In this document: piece after piece, positions 57,861 through 64,000 of the stretch | How the letters are laid out: each line of letters begins with the position of its first letter | Position numbering within the stretch: position 1 is the first letter of the stretch | From: Pectobacterium carotovorum | GTDB lineage: Bacteria; Pseudomonadota; Gammaproteobacteria; Enterobacterales; Enterobacteriaceae | DNA: 64,000 nucleotides | Direction of reading: 5' to 3' | Assembly (NCBI GenBank): GCA_016415585.1 | Contig: CP066552.1 | Span: 682,001-746,000, forward strand | Translations under genes and position numbers: made by a program | Notes under the pieces: generated by a model | What the model was told of the DNA's origin: nothing | Database searches by the model: none | What the model saw: only the letters and a program-made list of their open reading frames with translations

Positions 57861-59835
57861 CGACATGATTCATCACGGCTCGTCAGCGACGGGTAAACAT
57901 GAAAATTTGCGCTCTATGCAGGAGGTTGCCATGAATGACCGTAATGCCAGCGAAATGCTTCGTACTTACAATATTGCCTGGTGGGGCAATAATTACTATG
58001 ACGTCAATGAACTCGGCCACATTAGCGTGTGTCCGGATCCTGACGTACCAGAAGCTCGCGTCGATCTGGCCAGATTGGTCAAAGATATGCAGAAAGAGAA
58101 CCATCAGCGCCTTCCTGCGCTGTTCTGCTTTCCGCAAATCCTTCAGCATCGCCTGCGTTCTATTAACGCTGCGTTTAAACAGGCTCGCGAATCGTTTGGC
58201 TATGAAGGCGGGTATTTTCTGGTTTATCCGATCAAGGTTAACCAGCATCGCCGCGTCATTGAGTCACTGGCTAATTCCGGTGAGCCGTTGGGCCTGGAAG
58301 CCGGTTCAAAAGCGGAGCTGATGGCAGTACTGGGCCACGCTGGCATGACCCGCACGGTAATTGTGTGTAACGGCTACAAAGACCGTGAATACATCCGTCT
58401 GGCACTCATCGGCGAAAAGCTGGGCCACAAAGTTTATCTGGTCATCGAGAAGATGTCCGAAATCCGTCTGGTGCTGGAAGAAGCTGAGCGCTTGAATGTA
58501 GTGCCACGCCTTGGTGTCCGTGCGCGTCTGGCTTCTCAGGGATCGGGCAAGTGGCAATCCAGCGGCGGCGAAAAATCCAAGTTTGGTCTGGCGGCGGTCC
58601 AGGTGCTGCAACTGGTTGAGATACTGCGTGAAGCGGGGCGGTTGGATAGCCTGCAACTGCTGCATTTCCATCTGGGATCGCAACTGGCGAATATCCGTGA
58701 TATCGCGACGGGCGTGCGTGAATCTGCGCGCTTCTATGTCGAACTGCATAAGTTGGGCGTAAATATCCAGTGCTTCGACGTCGGTGGTGGGTTGGGCGTG
58801 GATTATGAAGGCACGCGCTCTCAGTCCGATTGTTCAGTGAACTATGGCCTGAACGAATACGCCAACAACGTGATTTGGGGCATCGGTGATGCCTGTAACG
58901 AGAACGGGTTGCCACATCCGACGGTTATCACCGAATCTGGCCGAGCGGTAACCGCGCACCATACCGTGTTGGTTTCCAATATTATCGGGGTTGAACGCAA
59001 CGAGTTCAGTGAACCTACAGAGCCAGAAGAAGACGCTCCGCGTGCGCTGGAGAGCCTGTGGTCAACCTGGAAAGAAATTAAACAGCCGGGAAAACGCCGT
59101 TCGCTGCGCGAATGGCTGCACGACAGCCAGATGGACTTGCACGATGTGCATACCCAGTACACGCACGGTATGTTGGATCTGACACAACGGGCGAAAGCAG
59201 AGCAGCTTTATCTGAGCATTTGCCAGATGATTCAGGAGCAGTTGGATCCGAGCAATCGTGCGCACCGACCGGTGATTGATGAGTTACAGGAGCGGATGGC
59301 TGACAAACTGTATGTCAACTTCTCGTTGTTCCAGTCCATGCCGGACGCATGGGGGATCGATCAACTGTTCCCTGTAATGCCGTTGGAAGGGCTGAACAAA
59401 CCGCCTGAGCGCCGTGCTGTCGTGCTCGACATCACCTGTGATTCTGATGGTACGATCGATCATTATGTTGACGGTGACGGGATCGCGACGACGATGCCAA
59501 TGCCGCCTTACGATCCAGAAAATCCGCCCTTGTTGGGCTTTTTTATGGTCGGCGCCTATCAGGAAATTCTGGGGAATATGCATAACCTGTTTGGCGATAC
59601 GTCGACCGTTGACGTGTTTGTCTTCCAGGATGGCACCGTTGAGATTGAAGAATCTGACGAAGGGAATACGGTTGCCGACATGCTGGAGTATGTGCAGCTT
59701 GACCCCAAAGTGCTGATGACCCGTTTCCGCGATCAGGTAAAAGAAACCGATCTGGATGCTGAACTTCAGGCACAATTCTTGGAAGAGTTTGAAACAGGGC
59801 TGTACGGCTATACTTATTTGGAAGATGAAGAGTAA
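57853..59835 (+). CDS. speA: Biosynthetic arginine decarboxylase SpeA
   Basis: This 660-residue PLP-dependent enzyme converts arginine to agmatine, the first step of the putrescine route via agmatine. The PLP-binding region YPIKVNQHR and the [19 protein letters not shown], and ESGR motifs are intact. AGAGG precedes the ATG. The usual next enzyme, agmatinase SpeB, is missing from its place downstream. Confidence 0.97.
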   Translation: MSDDMIHHGSSATGKHENLRSMQEVAMNDRNASEMLRTYNIAWWGNNYYDVNELGHISVCPDPDVPEARVDLARLVKDMQKENHQRLPALFCFPQILQHRLRSINAAFKQARESFGYEGGYFLVYPIKVNQHRRVIESLANSGEPLGLEAGSKAELMAVLGHAGMTRTVIVCNGYKDREYIRLALIGEKLGHKVYLVIEKMSEIRLVLEEAERLNVVPRLGVRARLASQGSGKWQSSGGEKSKFGLAAVQVLQLVEILREAGRLDSLQLLHFHLGSQLANIRDIATGVRESARFYVELHKLGVNIQCFDVGGGLGVDYEGTRSQSDCSVNYGLNEYANNVIWGIGDACNENGLPHPTVITESGRAVTAHHTVLVSNIIGVERNEFSEPTEPEEDAPRALESLWSTWKEIKQPGKRRSLREWLHDSQMDLHDVHTQYTHGMLDLTQRAKAEQLYLSICQMIQEQLDPSNRAHRPVIDELQERMADKLYVNFSLFQSMPDAWGIDQLFPVMPLEGLNKPPERRAVVLDITCDSDGTIDHYVDGDGIATTMPMPPYDPENPPLLGFFMVGAYQEILGNMHNLFGDTSTVDVFVFQDGTVEIEESDEGNTVADMLEYVQLDPKVLMTRFRDQVKETDLDAELQAQFLEEFETGLYGYTYLEDEE

Positions 59836-59852
59836 GCGTTGCTGACTGAGTA

Positions 59853-59883
59853 AAAAGGGATGCGAGTGAGCATCCCTTTTTTT
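59853..59883 (+). terminator. Terminator of speA
   Basis: An 11-bp stem AAAAGGGATGC/GCATCCCTTTT with a 6-base loop and a T-run directly follows speA. A LuxR-type gene ends just past it on the other strand. Confidence 0.9.
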
Positions 59884-59893
59884 CGTCTATCGC

Positions 59894-60511
59894 TCAGATA
59901 AGCGAATGACTCATATTGATATCGGTTGCTGGTTTGGGAAGGGAATCAAATTCTTCAATGACGCTGTCTTTGAAGATAATTTTAGCAATAAGCAGTAAAG
60001 AATTTTTATCCTGAACACCATATTTATTCAGTAATCGTGATTTACTGTTCAGTACGGATTTCTTATTTAATCCGATGAGATCGGCAATCGATTCCGCTGT
60101 GTAGCCCGCACACCAATACTGGAATACAGCATATTCAGATTTTGACAGCCTGACGGGACTGAATAAACGGCGATCGTGGAGATGAACGAAATCGAGTAAT
60201 TTATAAAAAGAATCGATGGCTGCTGATTTGGAAATAAGAATCGTTTTTTCGTCAATGCACACGGGAGGGTGATTGGGGGAATTATTGATGATAACGAACG
60301 ATGACGCCATATTATAAAAGTGAGTTCTTATCGACTCATAGTATTCCTCAAAGCCCTCGCTGCTACCGTCAATGATGAAAATACATTTTTTCTTCCCTTG
60401 TTGCAGCGTAAACCTGTTGACGGGCTTTATCGAGAGCATAGGGATACTAGATAGGATTTCCCGTAATCCCACCGTGGTAAAATTGCATTTACTGAAAATT
60501 CTCACATCCAT
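59894..60511 (-). CDS. LuxR-family transcription regulator
   Basis: This 205-residue protein has a C-terminal LuxR/GerE helix-turn-helix (about 125-180, LSKSEYAVFQYWCAGYTAE and SVLNSKSRLLNKYGV). The N-terminal half resembles an RcsA-type receiver-like domain without the phosphorylatable aspartate being evident. ATG at 60511 (MDVRIFSKCNFTT) is preferred, although the frame extends to TTG at 60559. It lies where speB sits in E. coli. Low GC relative to neighbours suggests it was acquired. Targets are unknown. Confidence 0.8.
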   Translation of the reverse strand: MDVRIFSKCNFTTVGLREILSSIPMLSIKPVNRFTLQQGKKKCIFIIDGSSEGFEEYYESIRTHFYNMASSFVIINNSPNHPPVCIDEKTILISKSAAIDSFYKLLDFVHLHDRRLFSPVRLSKSEYAVFQYWCAGYTAESIADLIGLNKKSVLNSKSRLLNKYGVQDKNSLLLIAKIIFKDSVIEEFDSLPKPATDINMSHSLI

Positions 60512-60559
60512 GATTTTTAACACATATGAGTTTATTGTCTGAAAGTGGCCACAAACCAA

Positions 60560-61118
60560 TAATTGCTGCTGATGTTATCCAGTTATTAAGAAACCGAGAT
60601 CCTGAAATGCCTTTAAATCGCTAAAAGGTGGAATCTCTAGAGAAACCAGTGGAGGCGACAATAGGCTTTATCATATATCTATATGATAAAACTGGAAAAA
60701 ATTTTTATTAGTTTAACATAGTATGCTTGATTTATTGGTTTATTTCTATCTTTAAATACATGGGGTTACCCATTCTTTATACTTATTGCGGTATGTGCCT
60801 GCGTTAATCGTGGCTACCTGTTTTCCCCTATGTTGCAGTATTCGTTCACTGCTGCTTTCCTGCATCTGGAAATCTGCTAAGTATCGTTTCTTAAAAAGAG
60901 AACGAAGAAGTAATATGATTGAAAATAGCTATCTATTTATTATTTATTAATTCTTAAATCCTATCATCATGATGATGGCGCGATTAAAAGATAGCGGTTA
61001 CATACCAGCTTACAGCGAATATGGCGGGGATGATAGTGGTCGGATGACTAGGGGGCAATTGAGATTTTTTCAATTGCCCCCACAGCGTGCATGCTTTGCG
61101 AGTAATCAATGTGAGGGA
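60560..61118. other. Intergenic region between LuxR gene and loiP
   Basis: About 560 AT-rich bases with no gene. A perfect 12-bp inverted repeat at 61051-61081 lies beyond loiP. A 67-codon forward frame (60969-61172) overlaps loiP and looks spurious. In E. coli this space would hold speB, and no trace of it is visible. Confidence 0.6.
61051..61081 (-). terminator. Hairpin downstream of loiP
   Basis: A perfect 12-bp stem (GGGGGCAATTGA) with a 7-base loop lies 38 bases past the loiP stop. No T-run follows on the reverse strand, so it may be an RNA-stabilising structure rather than a terminator. Confidence 0.55.
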
Positions 61119-61871
61119 TTACTTCTCGGCAGCAATGCGTCCACGAATGTGTTTGGCGCGCCCTTCCGATGAAGGATGGGAATCAAATATGCTACTCTCA
61201 TAGCCTGCATCAAGTTTGGCGAGTTTCTCAAAGCTGCTTGCCAGACCTTCCCGACTGATATCGCGTTTTTTCAACAAATCAAAGGAGTAGTCGTCCGCCT
61301 GCGTTTCCTGAGTTTGAGAGAACTGGGAATTCACCAGTTTTTCTCCCAGCTCGGCTAGCTGAGATTGTGAAAGAGACGCCGCCACGCCGCCAACAGAGGT
61401 GATTGCGGTACGTGCGGCTGTCGTCGCATAGGCAACCTGTATGGCTTTACGGGTGTGTCCTAGTGCAACGTGACCCATTTCGTGGCCGAGAACGCCTTCT
61501 ACTTCGTTGTCGTTCATCATGTCCATCAGGCCGCTGTATACCCGGATGCAGCCGTTAGCCATGGCCCAGGCGTTAACATCTTTTGCCAGGTACACCTTAT
61601 AGTTCGCAGGAGTACCGTTGATATCGTGACCCAGCGCATCCGCAATTTTATTCAGACGCTGCGTGTATTTACTGTCAGCAGGGGCAATTTTTGCCTCTTT
61701 GTCCATTTGCTCACAGGACTGATCGCTAAGGGCTTTCACCTGGGCATCGCTGAGCGTCGCCGCCTGAAACGCCTGTGCGCCAGATTGCATTAAGGTATTG
61801 GTGTTTAAGTTCTGGCAGCCAGTCAGCAAGGTTGCGACACACAGTGCCAGCACAGAAGAACGAATTGCCAT
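61119..61871 (-). CDS. loiP: Metalloprotease LoiP
   Basis: This 250-residue outer-membrane lipoprotein of the M48 family has a lipobox LTGC with cysteine 19. The zinc motif is HEMGH in GHEMGHVALGH (about 135-145). E. coli LoiP (YggG) is induced by low osmolarity. ATG at 61871, with GGGAG nine bases upstream, is preferred over the ATG at 61880, whose ribosome binding site would be too close. It diverges from tktA. Confidence 0.95.
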   Translation of the reverse strand: MAIRSSVLALCVATLLTGCQNLNTNTLMQSGAQAFQAATLSDAQVKALSDQSCEQMDKEAKIAPADSKYTQRLNKIADALGHDINGTPANYKVYLAKDVNAWAMANGCIRVYSGLMDMMNDNEVEGVLGHEMGHVALGHTRKAIQVAYATTAARTAITSVGGVAASLSQSQLAELGEKLVNSQFSQTQETQADDYSFDLLKKRDISREGLASSFEKLAKLDAGYESSIFDSHPSSEGRAKHIRGRIAAEK

Positions 61872-62283
61872 AAAAATCATCTCCCTAAAATTGTGTTTGT
61901 TTTTTTAATATGAAAGAAAATCGGCTATAAAATATCCGAAAACGGCATTGAGAAATAGATCGAAAAATCTGACTTGCTCTTTTCCCGATAGCCTACAGGC
62001 GGTGAATTTTATTTTTAGTGCGCTCCAAAAAGGCACGATGGATAAAGGTGAACCCACTGAAAAACAGTGCTTATGGCGCTGTAATCAACTGCATAATTGG
62101 CAAAAGAACCGCCATTGATTCGTCAGCCGATAAATCCCTGTTTTTTGCTCACGGTTCCATGTGCATTCCCGCTGCTTTTCATGTACATTTGTAATCATAT
62201 TTACTTTGTCATTCTTGTTTAACTTATTGATTTTAATCAGTTATATGAGGAAGGCAGTCGTTCAATCCGATCTGGAGTCAAGC
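61872..62283. other. Divergent loiP-tktA region
   Basis: The 412-base region must carry both promoters. I see no gene and no site I can name. AT-rich tracts lie near 62190-62240, and GGAGTCAAGC just upstream of the tktA ATG is a weak ribosome binding site. Confidence 0.5.
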
Positions 62284-64000
62284 ATGTCCTCTCGTAAAGA
62301 ACTTGCCAATGCTATCCGCGCGCTGAGCATGGATGGGGTGCAGAAAGCCAAATCCGGTCACCCGGGCGCACCGATGGGCATGGCCGATATCGCCGAAGTG
62401 CTGTGGCGCGATTATCTTAACCATAATCCGGCCAACCCTAACTGGGCCAACCGTGACCGCTTCGTGCTGTCCAACGGCCACGCGTCCATGCTGATTTACA
62501 GCCTGCTGCATCTCTCCGGCTACGACCTGCCGATTGAAGAACTGAAAAACTTCCGTCAGCTGCATTCCAAAACTCCGGGTCACCCTGAATACGGCTACAC
62601 CGCCGGCGTTGAAACCACCACCGGCCCGCTGGGTCAGGGTGTTGCCAACGCCGTGGGTATGGCGATTGCCGAGCGCACGCTGGCGGCGCAGTTCAACCGT
62701 CCGGGCCACGAGATTGTTAACCATCACACCTATACCTTCCTCGGTGACGGCTGCATGATGGAAGGGATTTCTCACGAAGTCTGCTCGCTGGCAGGCACCA
62801 TGAAGCTCGGCAAACTGACTGCGTTTTATGATGACAACGGCATCTCTATCGACGGTCACGTTGAAGGCTGGTTTACCGACGATACCGCTGCCCGTTTTGA
62901 AGCCTACGGCTGGCACGTGGTGCGTGGCGTAGACGGTCACGATGCGGACGCCATCAAACGCGCCATCGGCGAAGCCCAGCTTGTCACTGACAAGCCATCG
63001 CTGCTGATGTGCAAAACCGTGATTGGTTTCGGTTCTCCGAACAAGGCCGGTACGCACGATTCCCACGGTGCACCGCTGGGTGAGGCGGAAGTGGCTGCTT
63101 CCCGCGAACAGCTGGGCTGGACGCACGTGCCATTTGATATCCCAGCTGACATTTATGCGGCCTGGGACGCGAAACCGGCCGGTCAGCGTAAGGAAGCGGC
63201 CTGGGATGAGGCGTTTGCCGCCTACGCCAGCGCGTACCCTGAGCTGGCTGCCGAATTCACACGCCGCACCGGCGGTGAATTGCCGACCAACTGGCAGGCA
63301 GACGCACAGAAATTTATCGACGATTTGCAGGCGAATCCGGCGAAAATCGCCAGTCGTAAAGCCTCACAGAACGCGCTGGAAGCCTACGGCAAACTGCTGC
63401 CGGAATTCCTGGGCGGCTCTGCTGACCTGGCACCGAGCAACCTGACCATCTGGTCCGGCTCGGTTTCACTGGATAAAGACCACGCGGGTAACTACCTCCA
63501 CTACGGCGTGCGTGAATTCGGCATGACGGCAATTGCCAACGGGATTGCGCTGCACGGGGGCTTTGTACCGTACACCGCAACCTTCCTGATGTTTGTGGAA
63601 TATGCGCGTAATGCCGTGCGTATGGCCGCGCTGATGAAAATCCGCAGCATCTACGTTTACACCCACGACTCCATCGGTCTGGGCGAAGACGGCCCGACAC
63701 ACCAGCCGGTTGAACAACTGGCAAGCCTGCGTGTGACGCCGAATATGAGCAACTGGCGTCCGGCGGATCAGGTGGAAACGGCGGTGGCGTGGAAATATGC
63801 CATTGAGCGTCAGGACGGCCCGACGTCGCTGATCCTGTCTCGTCAGAACCTGGCACAGCAGCCCCGTACCGCTGAACAGCTGGCGAACGTGGCGAAAGGC
63901 GGTTACGTGCTGAAAGACAGCGATGGCCAACCTGAGCTGATCCTGATTGCCACCGGTTCTGAAGTTGAACTGGCTGTCGGCGCGTATGACAAACTGACCG
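62284..64000 (+). CDS. tktA: Transketolase TktA (5' part, runs off the window)
   Basis: At least 572 residues of this thiamine-diphosphate enzyme are visible. It transfers two-carbon units in the non-oxidative pentose phosphate pathway. The start [20 protein letters not shown], the TPP-binding [12 protein letters not shown] (about 155-166) and the GSADLAPSN and [14 protein letters not shown] motifs of the pyrimidine domain are intact. The C-terminal domain is cut by the window edge. It diverges from loiP, the same arrangement as in E. coli. Confidence 0.97.
   Translation, partial: MSSRKELANAIRALSMDGVQKAKSGHPGAPMGMADIAEVLWRDYLNHNPANPNWANRDRFVLSNGHASMLIYSLLHLSGYDLPIEELKNFRQLHSKTPGHPEYGYTAGVETTTGPLGQGVANAVGMAIAERTLAAQFNRPGHEIVNHHTYTFLGDGCMMEGISHEVCSLAGTMKLGKLTAFYDDNGISIDGHVEGWFTDDTAARFEAYGWHVVRGVDGHDADAIKRAIGEAQLVTDKPSLLMCKTVIGFGSPNKAGTHDSHGAPLGEAEVAASREQLGWTHVPFDIPADIYAAWDAKPAGQRKEAAWDEAFAAYASAYPELAAEFTRRTGGELPTNWQADAQKFIDDLQANPAKIASRKASQNALEAYGKLLPEFLGGSADLAPSNLTIWSGSVSLDKDHAGNYLHYGVREFGMTAIANGIALHGGFVPYTATFLMFVEYARNAVRMAALMKIRSIYVYTHDSIGLGEDGPTHQPVEQLASLRVTPNMSNWRPADQVETAVAWKYAIERQDGPTSLILSRQNLAQQPRTAEQLANVAKGGYVLKDSDGQPELILIATGSEVELAVGAYDKLT

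Noticed and set aside
60969..61172. 67-codon forward frame antisense to loiP
   Set aside because: It overlaps the certain loiP gene and includes the hairpin at 61051-61081, so it is very likely spurious.
62278..63126. 282-codon reverse frame inside tktA
   Set aside because: It is the antisense shadow of the high-GC transketolase gene, which has clear catalytic motifs in the forward frame.

Overview
The window comes from a gammaproteobacterium of the order Enterobacterales, most likely a soft-rot Pectobacteriaceae member (Pectobacterium or a close relative). The housekeeping proteins (HflX, PurA, Fbp, MetK, SpeA, TktA, AhpCF) are close to E. coli throughout, an ERIC-type repeat is present, and gene order is only partly collinear with E. 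coli. The genus is inference; the order is well supported.

Layout. (1) 1-3233: the start of a reverse-strand secretion or efflux adaptor pair and a DUF4034/Sel1-type protein. (2) About 3.3-32.9 kb: a visibly AT-rich island encoding an almost complete type III secretion system (T3SS) of the Inv-Mxi-Spa (SPI-1/Ysa) family. It starts with a membrane-anchored ToxR/CadC-like regulator and an unknown protein. A reverse-strand operon follows (prgHIJK-orgAB-small ORF-iagB: inner rings, needle, rod, sorting platform, transglycosylase). Divergent from it runs invF-invG-invE-invA-invB-invC-invI-invJ-spaOPQRS (regulator, secretin, gatekeeper, export gate, ATPase, switch), then sicA-sipBCD (chaperone, translocon), two unrecognised candidate effectors and iacP. 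The larger candidate effector (776 aa) sits where Salmonella has sipA. It carries a WH2-like actin-binding motif and a recently duplicated tyrosine/proline module. (3) 33.0-37.7 kb: a rearranged junction with queG, a cluster of DnaA boxes resembling datA, ahpF-ahpC, and a decayed nnr fragment. (4) 37.7-47.3 kb: the classical tsaE-amiB-mutL-miaA-hfq-hflX-hflK-hflC-yjeT superoperon. (5) 47.4-51.4 kb: purA, mpl and fbp, followed by a composite ERIC element. (6) 51.7-57.1 kb: a reverse-strand block ruvX-yqgE-gshB-rsmE-endA-sprT-metK. (7) 57.7-64.0 kb: a small leader ORF, speA, a LuxR-type regulator where speB lies in E. coli, loiP, and the 5' part of tktA running off the end.

How it works together. 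The island has every structural class needed for a working injectisome: SctC, D, J, F, I, K, L, N, O, P, Q, R, S, T, U, V and W, plus translocators A, B and E and chaperones. I see no invH-type pilotin and no HilC/HilD-type AraC regulators, so control probably runs through the ToxR-like protein and InvF-SicA. SPI-1-type T3SSs in plant-associated enterobacteria (Pantoea stewartii PSI-2, Erwinia PAI-2/3) have been linked to insect hosts, which is a plausible but unproven role here. The rest of the window is core metabolism, DNA repair, RNA modification and stress response.

Best leads: the WH2/tyrosine/proline effector; 8-base G or C tracts inside sicA, sipD and the effector gene; a strong internal start in spaO; the inverted queG-datA block with a broken nnr; the composite ERIC element; and the missing speB.
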